Of a stretch of 64,000 nt of DNA, positions 10,815-21,540 are shown piece after piece. The first letter of the stretch is position 1. The number at the start of each line of letters is the position of its first letter. The notes under the pieces were generated by a model. That model made no database searches. It saw only the letters and a program-made list of their open reading frames with translations, and was not told the DNA's origin. This stretch comes from Lacrimispora xylanisolvens (GTDB lineage Bacteria; Bacillota; Clostridia; Lachnospirales; Lachnospiraceae), in NCBI GenBank assembly GCA_017084465.1, contig CP070896.1, positions 4,577,501-4,641,500 on the forward strand. Direction: 5' to 3'. The position numbers and the translations under genes were made by a program.

Positions 10815-10920
10815 ACCACACATGTGAAGAATGTGTGGCAACCGAGGGAATGGGGAGCGGAATCCCCATCAAGTTGGCACTGTAACCAAAAGTCACGAAG
10901 TGAGTTTTGAGTTACTTGGG
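10815..10920. other. Candidate oriT upstream of mobC
   Basis: The spacer beside mobC holds two hairpins. ATGGGGA and TCCCCAT (about 10850-10869) flank a 6-base loop. CAAAAGTCAC (10887-10896) and GTGAGTTTTG (10900-10909) are inverted repeats with one mismatch around GAA. Paired inverted repeats just upstream of a MobC-relaxase operon are the usual form of an oriT. The nic site itself cannot be fixed from sequence alone. Confidence 0.6.
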
Positions 10921-11043
10921 CGAATCTTGCTCTGAAAGAGAAATAAAGTCTCTATATAAGTAAAGCCAATTATAAGGAAGAACTGACACCTTCAAAAAAT
11001 AAGGCAAAATTGTTGTTTGACACATAGATAGGCACGTGATAAA

Positions 11044-11057
11044 CTTAACCGAATAAG
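11044..11057. promoter_or_regulatory. Putative LacI-type operator upstream of the regulator gene
   Basis: CTTAACCGAATAAG has CTTA/TAAG arms. Its first eight bases are identical to the reverse complement of the palindromic site in the malF promoter. It sits 25 bases before the regulator start, suggesting autoregulation. Confidence 0.5.
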
Positions 11058-11081
11058 TGTAAAAGTGGTTGGAGGTTCTTT

Positions 11082-11993
11082 ATGGCAAAGAAGCGAGTTA
11101 CAATGAAAGATGTCGCAGAGGCTGCCGGTGTTTCAAAGGCAACGGTTTCTTATGTTTTAAACTATTCGGAAAAAGAGAAGATAAGCCATGAGACAAGAAT
11201 GAGAATATTTGAAGTCGCAAATAATTTGAAATATGTTCCAAACATGAATGCCAGATCATTGTCATCGCAAAAGAATTTTCTTGTCGGCATCATAGTTAAT
11301 GTGGAGACAGCAAATAAGCGGAGTAAGCTTTATCAGTATTATGATTTATCCGTAGAAATACAAAGAGAGTTAAATCGCTTGGGATATGATGTTCTTTTTT
11401 TGCAGACAAAAGAAGTAGAAAGAGATATTACAATTAGTCAGCGCCGTTCTCTTGATGCAGTATTTATCATGGATATGAAAGAAACGCTATTGAAGACTAT
11501 CGCAAACAAATTCTTTGTCCCGGCTATTTTTATAGATGGGTATGTTGATGATCCGGTTTTCTGTAAAGTGGTCTCAGACTCGGATGCCATTTTAAAACGG
11601 GCAAAGGAGCAACTGGGAGATGATTTTTATGTTGTTATGGAGGATTACTCCAATAAGAGCTTATATGATAATGTGCAACGAATGGTGAAATCGGAGGATA
11701 TTTTTATTAATCGTTCGGATTGTGATTTAATTGGTTTTTTGCAGAAACACATGAATCAAAAAGGATTGGTAGTAGGTGAGATTCTAGGGATGCAGGTAGA
11801 AAATTATGTGGATAATCGAAATTTGTCGGTAGTAGTACATTCTGAAAAAGAGAGTATGCTTTTACCAGATACCAAAAGAATTATTGTTAGTAATCGGCAG
11901 AAAGCAATAAAAGCTGTAGATGTCATGGATAAACTTCTAAAACTTGACGAGCCTGATAAAGTTGAACGGGTAACACTGATTGGGCCAGAGTGA
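11082..11993 (+). CDS. LacI-family transcriptional regulator of the maltodextrin locus
   Basis: A 303-residue regulator, somewhat shorter than the usual 330-340. The LacI HTH is clear (TMKDVAEAAGVSKATVSYVL at residues 5-24), followed by the hinge region ending near LSSQ (about 60-65) and a periplasmic-binding-protein-like ligand domain. The start follows TTGGAGG. It precedes the MalFGE transporter and maltodextrin enzymes, so the likely inducer is a maltooligosaccharide; that is inference. A strong terminator follows the gene, so the transporter operon has its own promoter, which carries a matching operator. Confidence 0.88.
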   Translation: MAKKRVTMKDVAEAAGVSKATVSYVLNYSEKEKISHETRMRIFEVANNLKYVPNMNARSLSSQKNFLVGIIVNVETANKRSKLYQYYDLSVEIQRELNRLGYDVLFLQTKEVERDITISQRRSLDAVFIMDMKETLLKTIANKFFVPAIFIDGYVDDPVFCKVVSDSDAILKRAKEQLGDDFYVVMEDYSNKSLYDNVQRMVKSEDIFINRSDCDLIGFLQKHMNQKGLVVGEILGMQVENYVDNRNLSVVVHSEKESMLLPDTKRIIVSNRQKAIKAVDVMDKLLKLDEPDKVERVTLIGPE

Positions 11994-12018
11994 GAAAGAA
12001 AGTGCTATAAATGTAAGG

Positions 12019-12059
12019 AAATCGTGAAATGTACTAAAAATCACGATTTTCTTTTTTTT
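12019..12059 (+). terminator. Rho-independent terminator after the LacI gene
   Basis: AAATCGTGA (12019-12027) pairs with TCACGATTT (12041-12049), followed by a T-rich tract to 12059. Confidence 0.85.
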
Positions 12060-12060
12060 A

Positions 12061-12359
12061 ATAGAAAAAAATTTAAGTGCTAAACAAATATAAGTGAAGT
12101 TTAAAAACGTAATATTATAGGGGCGGTTTAAGACGGTAGGGATTGCTTAACGATTTTCTATTAAGTAAAAATAGAAAAATATATACAAATTATCGTTTGT
12201 AAAAAGTGATGAAAATGTTAAAAACGCACAAAAAGGGATTGCCTAGTTGATTAAAAAGAGCTATAATACAGTTACCTAACCGGTTAAGTTATAAGACGAA
12301 ATATGAAGAGCAAAAGGATTGATTAATCAAAAATATTATGAAAGAGGATGGGAGGAAGG
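12061..12359 (+). promoter_or_regulatory. Promoter and operator region of the malFGE operon
   Basis: An AT-rich, gene-free stretch. TTGCCT (12239-12244), 17-bp spacer, TATAAT (12262-12267) forms a good promoter. The perfect palindrome TAACCGGTTA (12277-12286) lies just downstream of the -10 box, where a LacI-type repressor would block initiation. Nothing else was recognised in the upstream 180 bases. Confidence 0.7.
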
Positions 12360-13694
12360 ATGAAAGAGAAAGCACTAATATCCTCAATATTTATTTGGGG
12401 AAGTGGACAGTTCTTAATATGTAAGCAAAAAATTAAAGGCCTTGTGATATTTTGCTTACAGTTACTTTTTTTTGGAACAGAACTGCTAAGTGGATATTGG
12501 ATAGAGTATCTGCAAGGATTAATTCCGGATTTTTCTATTCGGTTACATGGTGGTTTTTTTACAAAGGGACTTTGGGGACTTGTAACATTAGGTGAAAAAG
12601 CCGGAGGGAAGTCAGGAGATCATTCGACCATGCTTCTCATCAATGGAGTAATTGCTATCATCGTCTTGTTGATAGTTCTGGTTGTCTATATCTGGAATCT
12701 AAAAGATGCTTGGCAATCGGCGAAGCAGCTTGAGAGAACCGGAGTATATGAAGCATCTATTACATATTTGAAGAAAAGTTATAGTAAAAACTTCCCCTAT
12801 TTTATTTTGGTTCCTATCGGAATCGGTTTTATTTTTGTGGTGGTCATGCCGATTATTTTTACATTCTTAACGGCATTTCTTAATTATAATCGAGATCATC
12901 TGCCACCGGGACAGTTGCTCAGCTGGGTTGGGTTCGGGAATTTTAAAAAGTTATTTACAGTACCGATATGGTCACATACATTTGTAAAAGTGTTGGGTTG
13001 GACTATTATCTGGACATTGGCATCTACTTTCTCAACATACTTTTTAGGAATGTTTCAGGCACTGCTCTTAAACCACAAGGCAGTCAAGCTTAAAAGGTTG
13101 TTCCGAACCATATTGATTTTGCCATGGGCAATACCCCAGATGGTTACATTATTAGTTTTCCGGAATATGCTGAATGGACAGTTTGGGCCAATTAATCAAT
13201 TTCTGCTGGACATGGGCTTGATCTCAAGTAATATACCATTTTTATCTGATCCTGTAATGGCAAAGATAACCGTAGTTCTGGTAAGTTTGTGGCTGGGATT
13301 TCCGATGTTTATGGTAATGATGCTGGGGGTATTATCAAACCTCGATCAATCACTTTATGAGGCGGCTTCTATCGATGGTGCAAATAGTGCGCAGCAGTTT
13401 GGGAAGATTACATTACCATTAGTTTTCCGGGCGACAACACCGAATCTTATTATGAGCATGGCAGCTAATTTTAATGGCTTTGGGTTGATTTACTTCCTCA
13501 CCCAAGGAGGGCCGACAAATAATAGTATGCAGTTTGCAGGTGACACCGATATACTGATATCCTGGATTTATAAATTGACGTTAAATCAGCAGATGTATGA
13601 TATTGCGGCGGTTATGAGTGTGATTTTATTTTTTATCATTGGTATTGTTTCGTTTTGGAATTTTAGACGAACGACATCATTTAAAGAATTATAG
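12360..13694 (+). CDS. Maltodextrin ABC transporter permease MalF-like
   Basis: A 444-residue integral membrane permease. An extra N-terminal hydrophobic region (about residues 1-120) precedes a standard permease core, as in many Firmicutes MalF proteins. The EAA loop that contacts the ATPase reads EAASIDGANSAQQFGKITLP (about 338-357). I chose the ATG at 12360 because GGAGG lies just before it; an ATG at 12348 is possible. It heads the operon with malG 13 bases downstream. No dedicated ATPase gene is present here, so it likely shares a multitask MsmX/UgpC-type ATPase encoded elsewhere, as is known for such systems. Confidence 0.92.
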   Translation: MKEKALISSIFIWGSGQFLICKQKIKGLVIFCLQLLFFGTELLSGYWIEYLQGLIPDFSIRLHGGFFTKGLWGLVTLGEKAGGKSGDHSTMLLINGVIAIIVLLIVLVVYIWNLKDAWQSAKQLERTGVYEASITYLKKSYSKNFPYFILVPIGIGFIFVVVMPIIFTFLTAFLNYNRDHLPPGQLLSWVGFGNFKKLFTVPIWSHTFVKVLGWTIIWTLASTFSTYFLGMFQALLLNHKAVKLKRLFRTILILPWAIPQMVTLLVFRNMLNGQFGPINQFLLDMGLISSNIPFLSDPVMAKITVVLVSLWLGFPMFMVMMLGVLSNLDQSLYEAASIDGANSAQQFGKITLPLVFRATTPNLIMSMAANFNGFGLIYFLTQGGPTNNSMQFAGDTDILISWIYKLTLNQQMYDIAAVMSVILFFIIGIVSFWNFRRTTSFKEL

Positions 13695-13707
13695 GAGGGG
13701 AGCAGAG

Positions 13708-14526
13708 ATGAAGAAAAAAATTGTAGCTATTTTGGTGAACCTTGAACTGATTCTTATGTCGTTAGTTGTACTTGTGCCGGTTATCTGGATTATTTTATCC
13801 GCATTCCAAAAGGGAAGTGGTGCGGGAAGTATCACGTTTTCAGGATTAACATTGGCCAATTTTAAAAAATTATTCGAAACAACAAATTATAAACTATGGT
13901 TTTTTAATACATTACAAATTGCTGTGATCAGTACCGTTTTGTCGGTGGTATTAATTATGCTGACAGCTTGGATTATGTCCAGATTCAACTTTAGAGGGCG
14001 GAAAACAAGTTTGATGACCATCATGATTTTGTCAATGTTTCCAACTTTCCTATCAATGACTGCAATATATACCTTGTTTTTGACATTAGGTCTGGTTGGC
14101 AAGCCGATCTCCATCATCATTGTTTATGCAATAGGGGCGATCCCTTATAATACCTGGTTGGTTAAAGGCTATCTGGATGGTATTCCCCAAGCGATTGATG
14201 AAGCAGCTTATATTGACGGATGTACCAGAGGGCAGACGTTCCGGAAAATTGTCATTCCAATGGCAAAACCGATTATTACATATTGTGCAGTAGCGCAATT
14301 CATGAATCCCTGGATGGATTATATATTACCCAACATTTTATTGTCCAGCGATAAAAGCAGAACATTAGCAGTCGGTCTGTTTGCATTAATTAACGGACGG
14401 GAGAGTACAAACTTTACAATATTCGCAGCTGGTGCAGTATTGGTTGCGATTCCAATAACAATTGTATTTATTATATTTCAAAAGTATCTGGTGCAGGGAG
14501 TTGCATCTGGTGCAGATAAAGGTTAA
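13708..14526 (+). CDS. Maltodextrin ABC transporter permease MalG-like
   Basis: A 272-residue permease with about six membrane spans. The EAA loop reads EAAYIDGCTRGQTFRKIVIP (about residues 165-184). The C-terminus (YLVQGVASGADKG) matches MalG-type permeases, which end in GxxxGAVKG. The ATG follows AGGAGGGG. It forms the transmembrane channel with the preceding MalF-like protein, and the lipoprotein gene follows after 13 bases. Confidence 0.93.
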   Translation: MKKKIVAILVNLELILMSLVVLVPVIWIILSAFQKGSGAGSITFSGLTLANFKKLFETTNYKLWFFNTLQIAVISTVLSVVLIMLTAWIMSRFNFRGRKTSLMTIMILSMFPTFLSMTAIYTLFLTLGLVGKPISIIIVYAIGAIPYNTWLVKGYLDGIPQAIDEAAYIDGCTRGQTFRKIVIPMAKPIITYCAVAQFMNPWMDYILPNILLSSDKSRTLAVGLFALINGRESTNFTIFAAGAVLVAIPITIVFIIFQKYLVQGVASGADKG

Positions 14527-14539
14527 GGAGGAAAAAAGT

Positions 14540-15832
14540 ATGAAATTAAGAAGAGTAGCAAGTTTATTTTTAGCGGCAACATTATTGATGGGGTCATTGA
14601 GTGGTTGTGCGAAGAGAGAGATCCCAACTGAAGAAAAGAATGCAGAGGAAAGTACAGAGAATCAAGCGGCAGGAGAATTGGAGCCGGAAGAAGGTGCTAA
14701 ACTCATCTATTGGACTGCCAGTGGAGATTTAGAATATGGTAAAGCGATTGCCAAAGAATTTGAAGAAAAATATGGCGTTCCGGTAGAGGTTCAGGAGAGT
14801 GGTATGGATACAGTCAATAAAATGATGTTGGACGGACCGGCAGGAAATGGTGCGGATGTGTTTATGGCTGCCCATGACTTTTTCTCTACAGCCAAAGATG
14901 CAGGGATTTTAATGCCGCTGGAAGAAACCGTTGCCGGCAACATCCGTAATGAGGTTAGTGAGGTGGCCGTGAGGACGGTTGAAGACGGAAGTGATCTTTA
15001 TGGTGTTCCGGTATCAATCGAAACCTACGCTCTGCTTTACAATAAAAAACTTGTGACTGGTGAACCTGCATCTACGATGGAACAAATAGCCGAGGAAGCA
15101 AAAGCGTATAACAGTGAGTCTGAAAATAAGTTTTGGTATCTGACAGTGCCTACAGATGGTTTTCCGGCGTACTCATACTTAAGTTTAGATGGATTTGAAC
15201 TTTTTGGAAAAGATGGAAATGACAATGATAACCCAGGTTTTGATACGCCGGAGTTTGAAAAGGGACTTGAAAGAATTGCAGCCTTAAAAGAGATGCTGCC
15301 AATTAAAGCAGATGACTTAAAGATGGAAACGATGTCACTACTGGAGCAGAATTTTAGAGATGGAAAAACCGCATATTATCCCATCGGGCCATGGTTGGTG
15401 AAATCATTAAAAGAAGAAAACGTAGATTTTGGGGTGACTTCTCTGCCAACTTTAGATGGAAAACAGATGAAATCGTTCGGAATTGTACAAAATGCCCATG
15501 TTTCTACTTATACAAAGTATCCAAAAGCGGCGCAGTTATTTGCAGAATATCTGGTTTCCGAAGAAGCAGCGGCTACGTTGTACAGCACTGTTTATAAAAT
15601 AACATCAAGAAAAGATATTTCTAATGTTGAGGGGCTTAAAGATGACGAAGCACTTAGTGTTTATGCAGAGGCGTTTGAAAATGCGGTACCGATGCCGTCA
15701 GTTAAAAGGATGTCTTATTACTGGACGATTATGCAGAGCGTACTGAACTCCGTATTTGATGGAAAAATGACACCGGCAGAAGGTGCAGCAAAGGCACAGA
15801 GTGATTTCAATGATCTGGTAACCAGTGAATAG
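14540..15832 (+). CDS. Maltodextrin-binding lipoprotein MalE-like
   Basis: A 430-residue extracellular solute-binding lipoprotein. The signal peptide has a basic start (MKLRRVAS), a hydrophobic core and a lipobox LSGC with Cys at about residue 25. An acidic, low-complexity linker follows, then a family 1 binding domain (about 55-430) with the FEEKYGVPVEV and PIGPWLV features typical of maltose-binding proteins. It delivers maltooligosaccharides to the MalF-MalG pair. The ATG is preceded by AAGGAGG. The end is 11 bases before the first amylase gene. Confidence 0.92.
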   Translation: MKLRRVASLFLAATLLMGSLSGCAKREIPTEEKNAEESTENQAAGELEPEEGAKLIYWTASGDLEYGKAIAKEFEEKYGVPVEVQESGMDTVNKMMLDGPAGNGADVFMAAHDFFSTAKDAGILMPLEETVAGNIRNEVSEVAVRTVEDGSDLYGVPVSIETYALLYNKKLVTGEPASTMEQIAEEAKAYNSESENKFWYLTVPTDGFPAYSYLSLDGFELFGKDGNDNDNPGFDTPEFEKGLERIAALKEMLPIKADDLKMETMSLLEQNFRDGKTAYYPIGPWLVKSLKEENVDFGVTSLPTLDGKQMKSFGIVQNAHVSTYTKYPKAAQLFAEYLVSEEAAATLYSTVYKITSRKDISNVEGLKDDEALSVYAEAFENAVPMPSVKRMSYYWTIMQSVLNSVFDGKMTPAEGAAKAQSDFNDLVTSE

Positions 15833-15843
15833 AGGAGAAAGTT

Positions 15844-17699
15844 ATGAATTTTGCAGCAATAATACATGAGACAAAAAGTGCTCTTTCTTACGCATACGAT
15901 AAAGACACATTGCATATTCGGCTAAAGACTGCAAAAGGCGAAGTGGATAAAGTAGAATTACTTGCTGTTGATCCGTTTAATTGGATTCCCCGTAACGATG
16001 GAACACCCGTGTATGATTTTGATAAGAAATCTATCCAGCATATATTCATGGAAAAGGAGCAGGTAACAAAAGACTATGACTGCTGGTTCGCAGAAGTGAG
16101 TGAAATTGTCTGGAAGCGTACCAAATATTGCTTCATTGTTGAAAATGAGAATGAAAAATATATGATCGGCAGCCATGACCGCATTCCCTATACCGATGAT
16201 GAAAGCAGCATATACAATTTGTTCAACTATTTTAATTATCCTTACATTAATGAGGAGGATATTTATACAGCTCCAGACTGGGTATCTGATACTATTTGGT
16301 ATCAGATATTCCCAGAAAGATTTTGTAACGGTTCGCCAAACGACGGGAGAGACTTGTTGCCCTGGGGCAGCGATGAAATGGATGGTGCAGATAAGAAGTT
16401 CGGGGGCAATTTGCAGGGGATTATTGACAAATTAGATTATATTGAATCCGCAGGATTTAATGGAATTTATCTGACACCAATTTTTGAATCGCCCAGTTCA
16501 CATAAATATGACACAACTGATTACTTCAAAATAGATCCCGGAATTTGGTGACAATGAAACCTTTGGCATACTTGTCGAAGAAGCACATAAGCGTGGCATT
16601 AAGGTTATGCTTGATGCAGTTTTTAATCACTGCGGATTTTACCACCCGTTTTGGCAGGATGTACTGAAGTATGGAAAAGAGTCAAAATATTTTGATTGCT
16701 TTTATGTCCTTGATCCGGGTAAGCCTTTGGTTCAGGGAGAGATAGAAGATGGAGTGCCCGCTCAGGTTTACAGAGACAGTTTGAATTACCGTACCTTTGC
16801 CTATACTCAGGCAATGCCTAAGTGGAATACAAGCAACCCTATTGTAAGAGAGCATTTATTTGATGCGGCCTGTTATTGGATTGAGAATTATCATATTGAT
16901 GGTTGGCGGTTGGATGTATCCAATGAAGTTTCGCATGAATTTTGGCGGGAGCTGCGAAAAAAAGTGAAAGCTGCCAAATCTGATATTTATATACTGGGTG
17001 AAAATTGGGATAACTCTTATCCATGGCTTGAAGGAGATCAATTTGATGCAGTGATGAATTATGAGTTTGCGATACCAGTATGGGATTATTTCCGACCGGC
17101 AGAGAGGATGAAGCCGGGGTATGATGTGAAAGAGTTCCGTTATGCGATTGGTAAGCTTTTAACTGATTATCCGAAGCATGTAACCAGAAATCTCTTTAAT
17201 CTTCTGGATAGCCATGACACAGAACGGATTCTAAATGTAGCAGGGGGAAATGAAGCATTAGCGAAACTGGCATATATCTTTTTTGTTTACCTATCCAGGC
17301 TCACCATGCGTATTCTATGGCGGAGAAATCGGTATGGGCGGAGGAGAGCATAGCAACAGGCAATGCATGATCTGGGAAGAGGAGCAGCAAAACACGGATA
17401 TGTTCTCGCTGATTAAAAGACTATCCGCTTTGCGAAAGCAGCATGAGAGTTTTCGGGATGTTTCTTTCGAATGGATTGATAGAGAGAGTAAAGCAGATGT
17501 TGTGTTTTATAGAAAAAGCAGTACGAATGAGATGCTATATGTCATTTTGAATAAAGCAGACGTGGAGACGAACGTTTTATTACCGGAAGATTTGAAAAAT
17601 TCTAAAGTAAGAGAGTGCTTATCGGGAGATATGATTGCACTTGAATCAGAAATATGCCTTGATCCATTTGGATACAGATTGTTTTTGAGGCAGATATAA
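15844..17699 (+). CDS. GH13 cyclomaltodextrinase/neopullulanase-like hydrolase (two frame breaks)
   Basis: Alpha-glucanase of about 618 residues when repaired. It has an N-terminal beta-domain, then the GH13 barrel starting near [16 protein letters not shown]. Catalytic residues are visible as [11 protein letters not shown] (nucleophile Asp), ILGENWD (acid Glu) and LLDSHDTER (Asp). The MPKWN motif points to the neopullulanase/cyclomaltodextrinase subfamily. With no signal peptide it should act in the cytoplasm on imported linear or cyclic maltodextrins. Frame breaks are near 16540 (one extra C in CCCGG) and near 17287 after a T run; both are probably sequencing errors because all catalytic motifs are intact on either side. 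Confidence 0.88.
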
Positions 17700-17725
17700 G
17701 AATGTATCACCAGAAAGGATTTTTA

Positions 17726-19990
17726 ATGAAGGATAGATTGAACCAAATTATTCAAACAAAGTATAAAAAAGATCTGCATGATTGCAGTAATGAAGAGATA
17801 TACAATTCGCTTTTATGCTTAACCAAGGAGACAGCACGTGACAAGCCTGCTATTACAGGTGAGAAAAAATTATATTATATCTCAGCAGAATTTTTGATTG
17901 GCAAGTTGTTATCAAACAATATGATCAACCTTGGTATCTATGAGGATATAGATAAAATTCTTAAAGAAGCTGGCAAAAGCCTGACAGAAATAGAAGATGC
18001 AGAGCCAGAACCGTCACTGGGAAATGGCGGTCTTGGACGGCTGGCAGCCTGCTTTCTTGATTCTATTGCAACATTGGGACTCAGTGGTGATGGCATCGGT
18101 CTGAATTACCATTATGGATTATTTAAGCAGATATTCAAAGAACATAAACAATATGAGGAGAAGAATCCATGGATCACCGATCAGAGCTGGTTGACAAATA
18201 CGAATATTGCTTTTGATGTTAAATTCAAGAATTTCACGTTGAGATCCAAATTATATGATATTGATATTCCGGGATATGGCAGCGGAATCAACAAACTGCA
18301 TTTATTTGATATTGAAACTGTCAATGAGGCAATTGTGAATGAAGGTATTGCATTCGATAAAGAGAATATTAAAGAGAATTTAACGTTGTTTCTTTATCCT
18401 GATGACAGTGACCGTGCTGGCCATTTGCTGCGTATCTACCAGCAATACTTTATGGTCAGCAATGCAGCCCAGTATATTCTGAAAGAGATGGATGATAAAG
18501 GTTATTCCCTGGATGATTTGGATAAGCATGTAGTGATTCAAATCAATGATACGCATCCGTCGATGGTTATACCGGAATTAATCCGTTTGCTGCAGATGCG
18601 GGGAATGTCATTTGATCAAGCTGCCGGTGTAGTTTCAAAAACTTGTGCTTACACGAATCATACAATTTTAGCAGAAGCGCTGGAAAAGTGGCCGGTCGAA
18701 TATCTGGAAGAGGTGGTTCCGGATTTATTGCCTATCATTTATGAGTTAGACCGCAGAATAAAAGAAAAATACAGTGATGAAAAAGTGGATATTATTGATA
18801 AGCAAAAAAGGGTTCATATGGCTCATATGGATATCCATTATGGATTTAGTGTAAATGGTGTTGCAGCTCTGCATACAGATATTCTAAAGACCTCTGAGTT
18901 AAAGCCGTTTTACGACTTGTACCCTGAAAAGTTTAATAATAAGACCAATGGGATTACCTTCCGCCGCTGGCTAATGCACTGTAATCCCAAGTTGAGCAGT
19001 TATATTTCAAGCCTTATTGGTGAAGCGTGGAAGCAGGATGCCGAGAAGCTGGAGATGCTTATGCAGTATGTTGATGATTCGGAAGTGATCCAAAAGCTTT
19101 TGCAGATCAGATCAGAGAACAAGAAGGAGCTGAAACAGTTTCTTATCAATACTCAGGGGATTGAAATTGATGAAGAGTCTATTTACGACATTCAGATTAA
19201 AAGACTGCATGAATACAAGCGCCAGCAGATGAATGTCCTTTATGTGATATATAAGTATAAACAGATCAAAGCAGGAAATATACCGAAGCGTCCAATCACT
19301 GTGATTTTTGGTGCAAAAGCAGCACCGGCATATGTCTTGGCAAAGGATATTATCCATTTGATTTTGTGCCTGCAAGAGTTGATTAATAGTGATCCAAGTG
19401 TTAGTAAACATCTGAAAGTAGTTATGATAGAAAACTATAACGTAACAAAGGCGGCAAAACTCATTCCAGCTTGTGACATATCAGAACAGATATCCCTTGC
19501 GTCAAAAGAAGCGAGTGGGACGGGAAATATGAAATTTATGCTGAACGGAGCAGTGACGCTGGGAACATTAGATGGAGCAAATGTGGAGATTCGTGATCTT
19601 GTAGGTGAAGAGAATATATGTATCTTCGGTAAGTCAAGTGAAGAAGTGATTTCACTTTATGAAGAACAAACATATGATCCTGGAAAGTTGTATCAGGAGG
19701 ATGCCCTTATCCAGGAGCTTGTTGATTTTATCATTGACAAGCAGTTGATTAAGATTGGTGACCCGGAAAACCTGTGTAGACTTTATAAAGATTTGATCAG
19801 TAAGGATTGGTTTATGGCTCTGCTGGATCTTAAAGACTATATTGCCGCAAAAGAAACAGCATTGGCACAATATGAAGATCGGGAAGCCTGGGGAAAGATG
19901 ATGCTGGTCAATACCGCAAAGGCCGGATTTTTCTCTTCGGACAGAACGATTAAGCAATATAATCAGGATGTTTGGAAATTGAACCAGTAA
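17726..19990 (+). CDS. glgP: Glycogen/maltodextrin phosphorylase
   Basis: A 754-residue GT35 phosphorylase that releases glucose-1-phosphate from alpha-1,4-glucans. The PLP-binding segment is present ([20 protein letters not shown], with its lysine), as are the [15 protein letters not shown] and [14 protein letters not shown] family blocks. Length matches clostridial GlgP. I chose the ATG at 17726 because AGAAAGGAT precedes it; an upstream ATG at 17702 lacks a site. It follows the first GH13 gene closely and is followed by a terminator-like hairpin before malQ. In this locus it would work with MalQ on imported maltodextrins as well as glycogen. Confidence 0.96.
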   Translation: MKDRLNQIIQTKYKKDLHDCSNEEIYNSLLCLTKETARDKPAITGEKKLYYISAEFLIGKLLSNNMINLGIYEDIDKILKEAGKSLTEIEDAEPEPSLGNGGLGRLAACFLDSIATLGLSGDGIGLNYHYGLFKQIFKEHKQYEEKNPWITDQSWLTNTNIAFDVKFKNFTLRSKLYDIDIPGYGSGINKLHLFDIETVNEAIVNEGIAFDKENIKENLTLFLYPDDSDRAGHLLRIYQQYFMVSNAAQYILKEMDDKGYSLDDLDKHVVIQINDTHPSMVIPELIRLLQMRGMSFDQAAGVVSKTCAYTNHTILAEALEKWPVEYLEEVVPDLLPIIYELDRRIKEKYSDEKVDIIDKQKRVHMAHMDIHYGFSVNGVAALHTDILKTSELKPFYDLYPEKFNNKTNGITFRRWLMHCNPKLSSYISSLIGEAWKQDAEKLEMLMQYVDDSEVIQKLLQIRSENKKELKQFLINTQGIEIDEESIYDIQIKRLHEYKRQQMNVLYVIYKYKQIKAGNIPKRPITVIFGAKAAPAYVLAKDIIHLILCLQELINSDPSVSKHLKVVMIENYNVTKAAKLIPACDISEQISLASKEASGTGNMKFMLNGAVTLGTLDGANVEIRDLVGEENICIFGKSSEEVISLYEEQTYDPGKLYQEDALIQELVDFIIDKQLIKIGDPENLCRLYKDLISKDWFMALLDLKDYIAAKETALAQYEDREAWGKMMLVNTAKAGFFSSDRTIKQYNQDVWKLNQ

Positions 19991-20015
19991 TATAAAACGA
20001 CAGGAATATATGGAT

Positions 20016-20046
20016 AAAGGCCGGCAGATTCAATGCGGGCCTTTTC
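20016..20046 (+). terminator. Hairpin between phosphorylase and malQ
   Basis: AAAGGCC (20016-20022) pairs with GGCCTTT (20038-20044) followed by TCT. Because malQ follows in the same direction only 30 bases later, it may act as a partial terminator. Confidence 0.6.
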
Positions 20047-20076
20047 TAAAGCATAAACGGAAATGAGGATTGATGA

Positions 20077-21530
20077 ATGAAGAAAAATGGTGTTTTGCTG
20101 CCTTTATCGTCGCTGCCATCGAAAAACGGAATTGGCAGCATGGGTAAAGAAGCGTATGAATTTATAGATATTTTAAAAGAAAATGGTATTCAAATATGGC
20201 AGATTCTACCGTTGAATCCGGTGGGGTTTGGAAACTCCCCATATCAACCGTATTCTTCTTTTGCGGGAGATGAAATCTATATTAGCTTGGAACATCTGTA
20301 TGAAATAGGTCTTTTATCTGAGAGACCAAAATGTTATCGAGCAAAATGTGACCGGGTTTATTATGAATTGGTTAGGGAAAAGAAGAATCAATATTTGAGA
20401 AGTGCTTTCGCAAGATTTGAAAAAGATGCGCAGTATGAAGAATTTGCTAGTCAGGATTGGGTGTATATGTATGGTGTTTTCCGGGCTTTTAAGCGGGAGA
20501 ATCAAAATAAATGTTGGAATGAATGGAGTCAGGATCAAAAGATGTGGCCGGAAAATAGGGCGTTGGATCTCAATTCATATAAAGAAGAAATTGAATACCA
20601 GATGTTTTTACAGTATCTTTTCTACTTACAATGGCTAAAATTGAAAGACTATGCAAGGCAGTCGAACGTTCAGATTATGGGTGATATTCCTTTTTATGTT
20701 GGAGTCGATTCTCTGGATGTCTGGGCGGATAAGAAAAGTTTCTTACTGGATGATAAGGGGTGCCCAAAATTCATTGCAGGAGTTCCGCCGGATTATTTTA
20801 GCAGTACCGGCCAAAGATGGGGAAATCCAATTTATAACTGGGACTACTTAAAAGAGAAAAACTACGATTTTGGTCAAAGCGTTTCGGCTATAACAGCAAG
20901 CTTTTTGATATATTAAGAATTGATCATTTCCGGGCATTTGATACATATTGGAAGATTCCGGTCAGTTGTCCGACAGCAGTCGAAGGAGAATGGTTGGAAG
21001 CACCTGGAGATGAGGTACTGACATTGTTATTAAAACAGTATCCTGACTTAGAAATTGTTGCAGAAGATTTGGGCGATTTAAGAAAAGAAGTAATTGAGCT
21101 AAAAGAGCGATACCAACTGAAAGGAATGAAAATTCTTGAATTTACGTTGGATACTACCGGTAAGTATGCCAGGGATATTTTTATGGGTACTGATAATACA
21201 ATCGTATATACTGGCACTCATGACAATGAAACCTTATCTTCCTGGTACTGTAATCTCAGTGCGGCAAAGAAGCGGAAAATCAAGCGTTTTCTAGCTAGAG
21301 AAGGCTATCGGAATGGCTCACCTATGGAACGTATCATTGCATATGCACTAAACAGTACCGCAGAATATACGATTATACCGATGTGGGATGTATTGGGACT
21401 AGGGAAAGCGGGACGCCTTAATACGCCGGGAACAGTAGGAAGTCCTAATTGGGAGTGGAAAATGAATGATTTTAAAACTGCAAGAAAAAAACTGCATACT
21501 TGGAAAAGGATGATAAAGCTTAAGGCTTAG
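20077..21530 (+). CDS. malQ: 4-alpha-glucanotransferase (amylomaltase), one frame break
   Basis: GH77 amylomaltase of about 484 residues when repaired. It starts with the typical GVLLPLSSLPSKNGIGSMG block and contains WQILPLNPVGFGNSPYQ and the catalytic LRIDHFRAF aspartate region just past the break. GIKILEFTL-like (GMKILEFTLD) and HDNETLSSWY follow. It transfers glucan segments between maltooligosaccharides, feeding the phosphorylase. The frame breaks near 20873 where GATTTTGG needs one more T (YDFWSKRFGYNS). It belongs to the same cluster as the two GH13 genes and the phosphorylase. Confidence 0.94.
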
Positions 21531-21540
21531 GAGGAGATAT

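Noticed and set aside
10710..10910. Short forward reading frame opposite mobC
   Set aside because: It overlaps the mobC start and the oriT-like hairpins on the other strand and has no ribosome site or recognisable protein.
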